Positions 34,101 to 42,816 of a stretch of 64,000 nt of DNA are shown piece after piece. The notes below the pieces were generated by a model. The model did no database searches. It was not told where the DNA came from and saw only the letters and a program-made list of their open reading frames with translations. The translations under genes and the position numbers were made by a program. Each line of letters starts with the position of its first letter. Within the stretch, counting starts at the first letter, position 1. The DNA comes from Microvirga sp. (GTDB taxonomy: Bacteria; Pseudomonadota; Alphaproteobacteria; Rhizobiales; Beijerinckiaceae): assembly GCA_029266525.1 (NCBI GenBank), contig JAQSWQ010000002.1:92682-156681 (forward strand). Reading direction: 5' to 3'.

Positions 34101-34634
34101 ATGGCGCTCGACGACGACATCGCGATCCTCGCGCGCGCGCCCCTGTTCAGCCTCATGGACCGGGAGGCGCTGCGGCTCATCGCCTTTGCGGCCGAGCACA
34201 GGCTCCTGCGGGCCGGCGACGTGCTGTTCCGCCGCGGCGACAAGTCGGATGGCGGCTTCGTCGTGACCAAGGGCTCGCTCGCGGTGGCCGGAAAGGACGA
34301 TGACGCCCCGTTCATCGCCGAGCCCGGCGCGCTGGTCGGCCAGACCGCCCTGTTCTTGCGCGGCACGCGGCCGGCGACAGCGACGGCCCGCGAGCCCTCT
34401 TCGGTGCTGCGCGTCTCGCCGACACTCATGCGCCGCGTTCTGCAGGAGTTCCCGAGCGCCGCTGAGGCCATGCACGGCGCGCTCTCGATCGAGCTCGCGA
34501 CCTTGTCGGGCGGGCTCGAGCGGGTGCGCGAATGGCTGATGGAGGTGGATCAGGAGCGAGAAGACTCCTCTCCCCGCTTGCGGGGAGAGGGCTTCGCGGC
34601 GAGGCCGCGAAGCGAGCCCGAAGGGCGAGGGTGA
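34101..34634 (+). CDS. Cyclic-nucleotide-binding domain protein without HTH
   Basis: The 177-residue protein has a single cNMP-binding fold: IAILARAPLFSLMDREALRL, HRLLRAGDVLFRRGDKSDGG, GALVGQTALFLRGTRPATAT. It lacks the DNA-binding domain of CRP. It is coupled to the CenR-like gene and may modulate it or a partner. From about residue 150 the sequence (SSPRLRGEGFAARPRSEPEG) is translated from a palindromic repeat, so the native end is probably near MEVDQERED. Confidence 0.72.
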   Translation: MALDDDIAILARAPLFSLMDREALRLIAFAAEHRLLRAGDVLFRRGDKSDGGFVVTKGSLAVAGKDDDAPFIAEPGALVGQTALFLRGTRPATATAREPSSVLRVSPTLMRRVLQEFPSAAEAMHGALSIELATLSGGLERVREWLMEVDQEREDSSPRLRGEGFAARPRSEPEGRG

Positions 34635-34725
34635 GAGGCTGTCGACGTTTGCGCTCTGCCGTCGACAGCTCCTCACCCGCTCGGGCTTCGCCCAAGTCGG
34701 CCTCTCCCCGCAAGCGGGGAGAGGA
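34566..34725. repeat. Inverted palindromic repeat overlapping a gene end
   Basis: TCCTCTCCCCGCTTGCGGGG at 34566 is inverted at about 34700-34725, and GGGCGAGGGTGAG / CTCACCCGC form inner arms. The centre GCTGTCGAC...GTCGACAGC is a further hairpin. The first half encodes the C-terminus of the cNMP-binding protein. Confidence 0.75.
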
Positions 34726-34726
34726 T

Positions 34727-35476
34727 TTAGCGCCGCGGCGTCCGCTCCACCGCGCCGATGATCGGCCCCATCGGCCAGCGGGCATCGGCCCGGTTGAGGG
34801 CGGGGGCGTAGAGGCTCGATACCGAGCCGTCGAGGAAGAGCGCGTTCGAGCAGCCGAGCGCGTCGCGGAACAGGCGCGCGAACTGCCCGAAGGTGACGAG
34901 CTCCTCCGAGATCGCGAACACCACGGTCTTGCCGTTGCGCACGCCGACGCCGTTGCGCATCTTGCGCGAGACGCCTTCCTCCGAGATCTTCGGATGGATC
35001 CTGCCGTCGATGACCAGCATCGGCCCCGACTGCGTCGCGATCTCGGCCTTCGGCTTCTGGCGCAGATAGCGCCCGGTCTCGGCGACGCCGGCCGAGTCGG
35101 TGTTCGCGTAGAAGACGCCGTTCGGCTTCATGTGGAAATTGCCCGGGCCGTTCGCGGTGTTCGCCTTCTTGAGCTCGCGCCCGTCCTCGACATAGAGCCC
35201 GACCGGCGACCAGTCCTTGTGGTACATGCCCGCGTTCATCGCGAAAGCGAGGTCGCGATGGGCTTGCGCGAGCCGCTCGAAAGAGTTGTAGGGCTCGCCG
35301 TCGGGCGCCCGCCAGAACAGCTTGAGCTGGTACTTGCGCAGATCGATGGTGCAGACGGTGTATCGGGCATCCTCATAGAGAAAGGGGCGGCACGGGCCTG
35401 ATGGGCTTTGCGCAAGGGCAGGTGCTGTGAGGAGTCCGAGCGCCGTAATGGCCCCGAAACGCCTGACGCGAGTCAT
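34727..35476 (-). CDS. Phosphodiester glycosidase family (NAGPA domain) protein
   Basis: The 249-residue secreted protein has a signal peptide (FGAITALGLLTAPALAQ). The NAGPA-type core follows: DLAFAMNAGMYHKDWSPVGL, FHMKPNGVFYANTDSAGVAE, ATQSGPMLVIDGRIHPK, and FRDALGCSNALFLDGSVSSL. Family members cut phosphodiester-linked sugars in cell-wall or capsule material. The ATG at 35476 lies within the end of a palindromic repeat (GGGATGAC), so the start codon appears to have been supplied by the repeat. Confidence 0.78.
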   Translation of the reverse strand: MTRVRRFGAITALGLLTAPALAQSPSGPCRPFLYEDARYTVCTIDLRKYQLKLFWRAPDGEPYNSFERLAQAHRDLAFAMNAGMYHKDWSPVGLYVEDGRELKKANTANGPGNFHMKPNGVFYANTDSAGVAETGRYLRQKPKAEIATQSGPMLVIDGRIHPKISEEGVSRKMRNGVGVRNGKTVVFAISEELVTFGQFARLFRDALGCSNALFLDGSVSSLYAPALNRADARWPMGPIIGAVERTPRR

Positions 35477-35568
35477 CCCGGCCCGAGCGAAGCGAAGAGC
35501 CGGGATCCACAACCGCCACCGCGTGCGCTGTGGGTCCCGGATAGCCGCTGCGCGGCTTCCGGGACGAC
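35472..35568. repeat. Palindromic repeat at the start of the NAGPA gene
   Basis: GTCATCCCGGCCCGAGCGAA with GAGCCGGGATCCAC and its inverted form GTGGGTCCCGGATAGC...TTCCGGGACGAC make an imperfect stem of about 97 bases. The unit is of the same family as 6695-6888 and 51973-52083. Confidence 0.7.
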
Positions 35569-35595
35569 TCCACCCCGGGGCGCGCCAAACCAACC

Positions 35596-36411
35596 CTACA
35601 GCTCCATCGCGGCGGTGACCGGCACGTGGTCGGAGGGACGGGTCCAGCTCCGGGTGCCGCGCGAGACCTCGACGGAGCGCAGCGCGCCGGCAAGATCCGG
35701 CGAGACCCAGATGTGGTCGAGCCGCCGGCCGCGGTCGGAGGCGGCCCAGTCCTGCGCGCGGTAGCTCCACCACGTGTAGATCTTCTCGGGCTCGGGCGTC
35801 AGGTGCCGGGCCGAGTCGACCCAGCCGGCCTCGCCGCGTAGCGTCTCCAGGGCCTCGGTCTCGACCGGCGTGTGGCTCACCACGTCGAGCAACTGCCTGT
35901 GCGACCAGACATCGTGCTCGAGAGGCGCGACGTTGAGGTCGCCGACCAGGACCGCGGGGGCTTTCGCCGGACCGCGCTCGTCGCCCCAGCGCCGCATCTC
36001 GGCGAGGAAGGACAGCTTGTGGGCGAATTTCGGGTTGAGGTCCGGGTCCGGAACGTCGCCGCCGGCCGGGACGTAGAAGTTATGCACGACGAATCCCGCC
36101 GCCGCGCCGGCATCGGGCCCGAGGGTGATCGAGACGTGGCGCGCGTCGCGCCGCGCGCAGAGCTCGAGCCCGTCCCTGGCCGAGAAGGAATAGCGCGAGA
36201 GGATCGCGACGCCGTTGTAGCCCTTCTGCCCGCAATGGACGACGTGCCGGTATCCGAAGCTCTGCAGCGTCTCGAGCGGGAACCGGTCCTCCGGGCACTT
36301 GGTCTCTTGGAGGCACAGCACGTCCGGCGCGACCTCGTGGAGGAAGCGGCGCACCTGCTCGATGCGCAGGCGGACGGAGTTGATGTTCCAGGTCGTGACG
36401 GTGAAGCGCAT
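35596..36411 (-). CDS. xth: Exodeoxyribonuclease III
   Basis: The 271-residue enzyme is an AP endonuclease and 3'-exonuclease of base-excision repair. Catalytic family motifs are WNINSVRLRIEQV, LCLQETKCPEDRFP (metal-binding Glu), VVHNFYVPAGGD, VLVGDLNVAPLEHDVW, GRRLDHIWVSPDL and the terminal RPSDHVPVTAAMEL with the catalytic His. The length and start agree with the family. Confidence 0.92.
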   Translation of the reverse strand: MRFTVTTWNINSVRLRIEQVRRFLHEVAPDVLCLQETKCPEDRFPLETLQSFGYRHVVHCGQKGYNGVAILSRYSFSARDGLELCARRDARHVSITLGPDAGAAAGFVVHNFYVPAGGDVPDPDLNPKFAHKLSFLAEMRRWGDERGPAKAPAVLVGDLNVAPLEHDVWSHRQLLDVVSHTPVETEALETLRGEAGWVDSARHLTPEPEKIYTWWSYRAQDWAASDRGRRLDHIWVSPDLAGALRSVEVSRGTRSWTRPSDHVPVTAAMEL

Positions 36412-36504
36412 GCGAGGTTCTTACGGGACGCCGTCATTGCGGAGCAAGGCGTGCGCCGCGGTCATCCCCGACAGGCTGCGCAGCAGCCCGCGGGCGACAC
36501 GCCC

Positions 36505-37479
36505 CTATTTCGGCTCGAGCATCCGCTCGTAATTGATCACGAACAGGCGCGGGTCGACCCGGCGGGCGGTGTCGAGGTTCGTCAGCTCCACGATGGTGGT
36601 GAAGCCCTGCGCGTCGACGATGCGCCAGCGCTTCAGCGCCTGCAGGTCCTTGTCGAAGAACAGCGTGATCTTCGAGGTGCCGCCGAGCGTCGACTTGTCC
36701 TCGAGCGAGAGCCGCGCACCCTCGGGCTCGACAGAGGCGCCGGTGACCCGGATGTCCTGGCCGAGGCTGATGCGCTCGCGCAGCAGGAACTTCAGCGGCG
36801 TCTGCGCGATCGTGTAGAGGTCCTGCGTGGCGAGCTTGCGGTCGCGCACCGCGACCGAGTTGCCGTCCGCGACGACCTCGATCGTGGCCGGGCTCTCGTA
36901 TTCGAAGCGGATGCGGCCCGGGCGCTGCAGATAGAGCGTGCCGCCGATCCGGCGCCCATCGCCGCCGGTCTGCACGAACTCGCCGACCAGGGTCGAGATG
37001 CCGTTGAAATAGGCGTTGGCGCGCTCGACGATCTGGCGCTCGTTGAGCGGCTCGGCCGAAACCGGCGGCGCAACCGCCGCGGCGGCGGCCAGCACCGGCG
37101 GCCCAGCTTGGGCCGAAGGCTGAGGCGCGGGCGGGCGCGACGCAGTCGCCGTGGGAGCGGGCTCGCCGGCGACGGAGGCCGGCTCGGATGCGAGCCCCGC
37201 CGGCCGCTTCGGCGGCAGCACCGCGGTCGTAGGCATCCCGGCGGCGGCCGGCTGCGCGGCGCGCGGGCCTTGCGCGGACGAGCGGGCGCCTGGAGCCGCC
37301 GGCTGCCCGGCGGGTGACTGGGGCGCCGGCGTCTGCGGGGCGGGCTCTTGCGCCGTCGGGGCCGGCGGATTGCGCCCGAACAGCCAATCGAGCGGGTTCG
37401 CGACCTGCGCCGATGCGGGCCCGGCAAGGCCGAAGGCGCACAGGCCGGCCGCAAGGCGCAGGGTCGGGCTAAGGGGCAC
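36505..37479 (-). CDS. lolA: LolA-type outer-membrane lipoprotein carrier with Pro/Ala-rich insertion
   Basis: LolA carries lipoproteins through the periplasm from LolCDE to the outer membrane. The 324-residue product has a signal peptide (LRLAAGLCAFGLAGPASAQ), about 115 residues of Pro/Ala/Ser-rich low-complexity linker (residues 35-145), and a LolA barrel. The barrel contains VERANAYFNGISTLVGEFVQ, GRIRFEYESPATIEVVADG and TSKITLFFDKDLQALKRW. The linker makes it about 100 residues longer than typical LolA. It lies downstream of ftsK, the usual ftsK-lolA order. Confidence 0.87.
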   Translation of the reverse strand: MPLSPTLRLAAGLCAFGLAGPASAQVANPLDWLFGRNPPAPTAQEPAPQTPAPQSPAGQPAAPGARSSAQGPRAAQPAAAGMPTTAVLPPKRPAGLASEPASVAGEPAPTATASRPPAPQPSAQAGPPVLAAAAAVAPPVSAEPLNERQIVERANAYFNGISTLVGEFVQTGGDGRRIGGTLYLQRPGRIRFEYESPATIEVVADGNSVAVRDRKLATQDLYTIAQTPLKFLLRERISLGQDIRVTGASVEPEGARLSLEDKSTLGGTSKITLFFDKDLQALKRWRIVDAQGFTTIVELTNLDTARRVDPRLFVINYERMLEPK

Positions 37480-37545
37480 GGCAGCAATCCCTTGAGAGCA
37501 TCGGCCAGCGCTACGGAGGCGCTGTGGCGATTCTGCGACGCCGCC

Positions 37546-40050
37546 TCAGTCGTCCTCGTCCCCGATGCCCCCACCGGCCGTCTCGAGAAGGATCTCGCGC
37601 TTGCCGGCGTGGTTCGCCGCGCCGACGATGCCTTCCTTCTCCATGCGCTCCATGAGCGAGGCGGCTCGGTTGTAGCCGATCTGCAGGCGGCGCTGGATGT
37701 AGGAGGTCGAGGCCTTCTTGTCGCGCAGCACCACCGCGACCGCCTGGTCGTAGAGGTCGCCGCCCTCCTCGCCGAAGGCGCCCTTGTCGAAAACCGGGGT
37801 GTCCGTAGCGACGCCGGCGCCGCCCTCGTCGTCGTCCCCGGCCGTGACCGCTTCGAGATAGGCCGGGCGACCCTGGCGCTTGAGATGGGCCACCACCTTC
37901 TCGACCTCGCTGTCGGAAACGAACGGCCCGTGCACGCGGGTGATGCGCCCGCCGCCGGCCATGTAGAGCATGTCGCCCTGGCCGAGGAGCTGCTCCGCGC
38001 CCTGCTCGCCGAGGATCGTGCGCGAATCGATCTTCGAGGTGACCTGGAAGGAGATGCGGGTCGGGAAATTCGCCTTGATGGTGCCGGTGATGACGTCGAC
38101 CGACGGGCGCTGCGTCGCCAGGATCACGTGGATGCCGGCCGCGCGGGCCATCTGGGCGAGGCGCTGGATGGCGCCTTCGATGTCCTTGCCGGCGACCATC
38201 ATCAGGTCGGCCATCTCGTCGACGATGACCACGATGTAGGGCAGGGGCTCGAGATCCATGATCTCGTCCTCGTAGACCGCCTCGCCGGTGTCGCGGTCGA
38301 AGCCGGTCTGGACCGTGCGCGCGATCACCTCGCCCTTGGCCGCCGCCTCGGCGACGCGCTGGTTGAAGCCGTCGATGTTGCGCACGCCGAGCTTCGACAT
38401 CTTCTTGTAGCGTTCCTCCATCTCGCGCACCGCCCATTTCAGCGCGATCACCGCCTTCTTGGGGTCGGTGACGACGGGCGAGAGGAGATGCGGAATGCCG
38501 TCATAGACCGACAGCTCCAGCATCTTCGGGTCGACCATGATCAGCCGGCACTCCTCGGGCTTGAGCCGGTAGAGCAGCGACAGGATCATCGTGTTGATCG
38601 CGACCGACTTGCCCGAGCCCGTGGTGCCCGCGACGAGGAGATGCGGCATGCGGGCGAGGTCGGCGATGACCGGCTCCCCGCCGATCGTCTTGCCGAGGCA
38701 GAGCGCGAGGCGGTGCTTGGTCGATTCGAAATCCTGGCTGGCCAGGAGCTCGCGCAGGTAGACCGTCTCGCGCTTGAGGTTCGGCAGCTCGATGCCGATG
38801 GCGTTGCGGCCCTGCACCACCGCGACGCGGGCCGAGACCGCGCTCATCGAGCGCGCGATGTCGTCGGCGAGCGAGATCACGCGCGAGGACTTGGTGCCGG
38901 GCGCCGGCTCGAGCTCGTAAAGCGTGACCACGGGGCCAGGGCGGACGTTGATGATCTCGCCGCGCACGCCGAAATCCTCGAGCGTCGATTCGAGCAGGGT
39001 CGCGTTCTGCTCGAGCGCGTCGGTCGAGACGGTCGCGACCTGCGCCTTCTTCGGCTCGGCCAGCATCTGCAGCGCCGGCAGCTGGTAGTCCCCGTTGTCG
39101 AGGAGCGAAGGCTGCGCGTCGCGCGAGAGGCGCTTGCCGGGCTTCGGCGGTGCGGGCGGCGCCGCGACGCGGCGCGACGGCTCGTCCGCGCGTGTGTCGG
39201 GCGAGGCCTCCGGCGCCGGAAGCGGCGCCCTGCCGGAGGCGGCCGCGGGCGCGAGGACCGGCTCGCGGCGAAGCCGCGCACCGGCGGCGCCGGCCAGGGC
39301 GGGCTCGCGCCGTGCCTGCCACAGCTCGGCGCGGCGGCGCAGCGCGCCGCGAAGGCTCATCGCGCCATGGGCGAGCGCCCCGAGCGAGATGATGCCCCAG
39401 CCCGGTTCCTCCTCGCGCGAATCATCGTCGCGGCCGCCGCGGCCCGGCGCCGGCTCATCCTCGTCATCATGCATGCGCTCCTCGGCGACCCCGAAGCCGC
39501 AGGCGGCCGTCAGGGCCAGGATGGCGACCGCTGCGAAGGCGAAGCCGATCATCGCCGACCCTGCGGCACTCGACACGCCGAGCACGGTCTTGACGGCGCT
39601 CAGGAGCGCGTCGCCGACGACGCCGCCGAGGCCGGTCGGCAGCGGCCAGCGTGCGGTCGGCGGCAGCGCGCTCGCGACCGCGGTCGCAGCCCCGGAGCCC
39701 GCGATCCACAGCGCGAGACGCAGATGCAGCCGCTGAACGGCGCGGCTGCGCAGGAGCTGCCAGCCCCAGACCGCGACCGGCGTCAGCAGCAGCACGGCGC
39801 CGAGGCCGAACAGCTGCATGGCGAGATCGGCGATGATCGCGCCGGGCACGCCGAGGAGGTTCTTCACGGCTGCGTCGGTGGCGTTGTTGAGGCTCGGATC
39901 CTCGACCGACCAGGTCGCGAGCGCCGCGACCACCGCGCCGGCAAGCGCCAGCAGGCCGAGCCCGAGAAGCTCGGCGGCGCGGCGGCCGAGAAAGGCCCGT
40001 ATCGCATCCGTGAGATTGTCGTAAGGCGAGGAACGGCGGATCGTGCGCAT
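37546..40050 (-). CDS. ftsK: DNA translocase FtsK
   Basis: FtsK pumps DNA through the closing septum and activates XerCD at dif. The 834-residue protein has four N-terminal membrane helices (to about residue 190), a Pro/Ala linker, and then the motor. Motor motifs are [20 protein letters not shown] (Walker A) and [20 protein letters not shown] (Walker B), ending in the gamma winged helix ([20 protein letters not shown]). The ATG at 40050 ([11 protein letters not shown]) fits the family; a further 70 open codons upstream are not conserved. Confidence 0.94.
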   Translation of the reverse strand: MRTIRRSSPYDNLTDAIRAFLGRRAAELLGLGLLALAGAVVAALATWSVEDPSLNNATDAAVKNLLGVPGAIIADLAMQLFGLGAVLLLTPVAVWGWQLLRSRAVQRLHLRLALWIAGSGAATAVASALPPTARWPLPTGLGGVVGDALLSAVKTVLGVSSAAGSAMIGFAFAAVAILALTAACGFGVAEERMHDDEDEPAPGRGGRDDDSREEEPGWGIISLGALAHGAMSLRGALRRRAELWQARREPALAGAAGARLRREPVLAPAAASGRAPLPAPEASPDTRADEPSRRVAAPPAPPKPGKRLSRDAQPSLLDNGDYQLPALQMLAEPKKAQVATVSTDALEQNATLLESTLEDFGVRGEIINVRPGPVVTLYELEPAPGTKSSRVISLADDIARSMSAVSARVAVVQGRNAIGIELPNLKRETVYLRELLASQDFESTKHRLALCLGKTIGGEPVIADLARMPHLLVAGTTGSGKSVAINTMILSLLYRLKPEECRLIMVDPKMLELSVYDGIPHLLSPVVTDPKKAVIALKWAVREMEERYKKMSKLGVRNIDGFNQRVAEAAAKGEVIARTVQTGFDRDTGEAVYEDEIMDLEPLPYIVVIVDEMADLMMVAGKDIEGAIQRLAQMARAAGIHVILATQRPSVDVITGTIKANFPTRISFQVTSKIDSRTILGEQGAEQLLGQGDMLYMAGGGRITRVHGPFVSDSEVEKVVAHLKRQGRPAYLEAVTAGDDDEGGAGVATDTPVFDKGAFGEEGGDLYDQAVAVVLRDKKASTSYIQRRLQIGYNRAASLMERMEKEGIVGAANHAGKREILLETAGGGIGDEDD

Positions 40051-40362
40051 CAGAGGCCGCTGACCGGGAGCTTTTCGGGGCTCTCTCGACCCTAGGCGGG
40101 GGGCGGTAAAGGCGCGATTAACCTTGGCAAAGCCAGCCGCGCCTGATCGAGGCCCGAGGTCGCGAAGGCTCGCCGGGGGTAGGAGCGGCGCGGCTTCCCA
40201 TGGAACGGCGGAAGAATAATCGCCTCGATGCAGTGCGGGCAGCTTCCCGCGACAAGCCAAGCGGTCAGTTCAACATCAAGGATCGCAATAATCTACCTGA
40301 ACAGCGGTTCATGAAACCGCCGGCCTCTTGAGAAGTTGTCCCGCCAACAGGAGGTCTGTGCC
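40051..40362. other. Divergent promoter region between ftsK and a secreted protein gene
   Basis: About 310 bases hold the 5' regions of both divergent genes. The only clear element is the AGGAGGT ribosome-binding site at 40349-40355 of the rightward gene. No exact promoter boxes could be assigned. Confidence 0.4.
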
Positions 40363-40680
40363 ATGTTAAGCTCGAACTTACTTCGAACCACTGTCGTTTC
40401 GGCCGCGCTCGCCCTGTTCGCCGCCGGTTCCTCCTTCACGCCGGCCCAGGCCGAGGACGGGCGCAACGCGGCCGCGATCGCAGGCGCCATCGGCGGGTTT
40501 GCGGCCGGCGCCGCGGTCGGCGGCCCGCGCTACTACGATCCGCCCCATACGGCGACCACCCGCGTCTATCGCGAGCGCCGCGTCGTCGTTGATGACGAGC
40601 CGGCCTGCCGCACGGTCGTGCGCAAGCGCGTGAACGAGTTCGGCGAGCGGGTGACGGTGCGCCGCGAGATCTGCGACTGA
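40363..40680 (+). CDS. Secreted small protein with C-terminal CRT motif (second copy)
   Basis: The 105-residue product has a signal peptide (VVSAALALFAAGSSFTPAQA), a Gly/Ala stretch (AAAIAGAIGGFAAGAAVGG) that resembles glycine-zipper segments, and the C-terminal unit ACRTVVRKRVNEFGERVTV ending EICD. That unit matches the end of the protein at 16737. AGGAGGT with a 7-base spacer makes a very strong start at 40363. It is probably an envelope protein. Function unknown. Confidence 0.7.
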   Translation: MLSSNLLRTTVVSAALALFAAGSSFTPAQAEDGRNAAAIAGAIGGFAAGAAVGGPRYYDPPHTATTRVYRERRVVVDDEPACRTVVRKRVNEFGERVTVRREICD

Positions 40681-40702
40681 CCGCAGAGCAGCAACCCGCA
40701 AG

Positions 40703-40736
40703 AAAGCCCCGGTCGCGAGACCGGGGCTTTCCTTTT
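40703..40736. terminator. Bidirectional intrinsic terminator
   Basis: AAAGCCCCGGTC, a GCGA tetraloop and GACCGGGGCTTT form a perfect 12-base-pair stem flanked by A and T runs on both sides. It separates the convergent secreted-protein and amtB genes. Confidence 0.85.
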
Positions 40737-40752
40737 GCGCCGCCGGACGGGG

Positions 40753-42231
40753 TCAGTAATTGTAGGCGCGCTCGCCGTGGTCGGCGAGGTCGAGGCCTTC
40801 GCGCTCCTCCTCCTGCGTCACCCGCAAGCCGACGATCACGCCGACGAGCTTGAACAGAATCGCCGAGCCGATTCCGGACCACATCAAGGTCAGGAGCACG
40901 GCCTTGGCCTGCGCGATGAAGGCCGGGCCGAACTCGTAGGCCGCGACGGCAAGCTCGCCGGGCTTCGACTCGTAGTCCGGGATGCCGGCCCCGCCGAGCG
41001 CCGGATTGACCAGGATGCCGGTTGCGAGCGCGCCGAGCACGCCGCCGACGCAATGGATGCCGAAGACGTCGAGCGAGTCGTCGTAGCCGAGCGCGTTCTT
41101 CACGCTCGAGCAGAAGACGAAGCACAGCCCGCCGGCCGCGAGCCCGAGCAGGATCGAGCCCATCGGGCCGGCGAAGCCGGAGGCCGGGGTCACCGCGACG
41201 AGCCCGGCGATGGCGCCCGACAGCATGCCGAGGAGCGACGGCTTGCCTTTCGCGCCCCATTCCACGAACAGCCACGACAGCGCCGCGGCGGCGGTGGCCA
41301 CAAAGGTGTTGATCATGGCGAGCGCGGTGGTGCCGTTCGCCTCGAGGTTCGAGCCGGCGTTGAAGCCGAACCAGCCGACCCAGAGCAGCGAGGCGCCGAT
41401 CATGGTCATGGTCAGCGAATGCGGCGCCAGGAGATCGCGGCCGTAGCCGATGCGCTTGCCGAGGAGGAGAGCGCCGACCAGCCCGGCGACGCCCGCATTG
41501 ATGTGCACGACCGTGCCGCCGGCAAAGTCGAGCGCGCCCCATTTGTAGATCAGGCCGGCGTCGGCCTTGACCTCGGCGAGCTTCGCGGTGGCGGCATTCC
41601 TCGCCGCGTCGTCGGTCGCGCCCGCAAGGGTCTTCGCGGCATCCCCGATCGCGTCGGGGCCGGCCCAGTACCACACCATGTGGGCGACCGGGAAATAGAC
41701 GAAGGTCAGCCACAGCACGATGAACAGCACGAGGGCCGAGAACTTCATGCGCTCGGCGAAGGCGCCGACGATCAGCGCCGGGGTGATCATCGCGAAGGTC
41801 ATCTGGAAGCAGATGTAGACGTATTCGGGAATGACGACGCCGTTCGAGAAGGTCGCGGCGGTGGTGTTCGGGTCGACGCCGCGCAGGAACGCCTTCGAGA
41901 GGCCGCCGACGAAGTCGTTGAGCCCGCCGCCGTTGGTGAAGGCGAGGCTGTAGCCGTAGAAGACCCAGATCAGGCAGGCGAGGCAGACGATCGCGAAGAC
42001 CTGGGTCAGGAGCGAGAGCATGTTCTTGGTGCGCACCAGCCCGCCATAGAAGAGGGCGAGGCCCGGCACCGACATCATCAGCACGAGGCAGGTGGCGATC
42101 AGCATCCAGGCGGTGTCGCCCTTGTTGGGCGTCGGGGCGTGCGGTGCGGCCGTCTGCGCAAGCGCCGGGTCGAGGAGGAGCGTGAGCGCCGCCCCCCCGA
42201 GGCCGGCCGCGACAATCGAGCGAAGCTTCAT
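40753..42231 (-). CDS. amtB: Ammonium transporter AmtB, copy 1
   Basis: AmtB conducts ammonium into the cell and is blocked by deuridylylated GlnK. The 492-residue product has a signal peptide (VAAGLGGAALTLLLDPALAQ) and eleven membrane helices. Core motifs are NKGDTAWMLIATCLVLMM, ALDFAGGTVVHINAGVAGLV (family signature with one pore His), LLWVGWFGFNAGSNLEANG and DDSLDVFGIHCVGGVLGAL (second pore His). A roughly 45-residue Ala-rich loop around DAAKTLAGATDDAARN makes it longer than copy 2. It follows glnK copy 1. Confidence 0.93.
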   Translation of the reverse strand: MKLRSIVAAGLGGAALTLLLDPALAQTAAPHAPTPNKGDTAWMLIATCLVLMMSVPGLALFYGGLVRTKNMLSLLTQVFAIVCLACLIWVFYGYSLAFTNGGGLNDFVGGLSKAFLRGVDPNTTAATFSNGVVIPEYVYICFQMTFAMITPALIVGAFAERMKFSALVLFIVLWLTFVYFPVAHMVWYWAGPDAIGDAAKTLAGATDDAARNAATAKLAEVKADAGLIYKWGALDFAGGTVVHINAGVAGLVGALLLGKRIGYGRDLLAPHSLTMTMIGASLLWVGWFGFNAGSNLEANGTTALAMINTFVATAAAALSWLFVEWGAKGKPSLLGMLSGAIAGLVAVTPASGFAGPMGSILLGLAAGGLCFVFCSSVKNALGYDDSLDVFGIHCVGGVLGALATGILVNPALGGAGIPDYESKPGELAVAAYEFGPAFIAQAKAVLLTLMWSGIGSAILFKLVGVIVGLRVTQEEEREGLDLADHGERAYNY

Positions 42232-42263
42232 TGGTGTGGAACCCTTGATGACGTTGGCGTTGT

Positions 42264-42653
<390 letters not shown>

Positions 42654-42700
42654 TTATCGATGCGCGGCGGTGCGCCGCCGCAGCTTGCCGCGCGGCACCA

Positions 42701-42716
42701 ATCAAGCGCCGTGCCA
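42701..42716 (-). promoter_or_regulatory. Sigma-54-like promoter of glnK copy 1
   Basis: On the minus strand TGGCACGGCGCTTGAT matches the -24 element (TGGCAC) and most of the -12 element (TTG), but has A where TTGC is expected. The matching site before copy 2 has the same TTGAT. Distance to the glnK ATG is about 100 bases. Confidence 0.5.
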
Positions 42717-42816
42717 GGGATGGAATGCGCGCAGATTCAGCGACTTAGGGAAAGGCGCGCGGCTACGCGGACGCCACGGCCGCGCCACTGCCCAAGAAAT
42801 GGCCAGCCGGTCGAGG

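Noticed and set aside
35872..37317. Long open frame on the plus strand opposite xth and lolA
   Set aside because: It is antisense to two well-supported genes; the composition is the usual Arg/Ala/Gly pattern of G+C-rich shadow frames.
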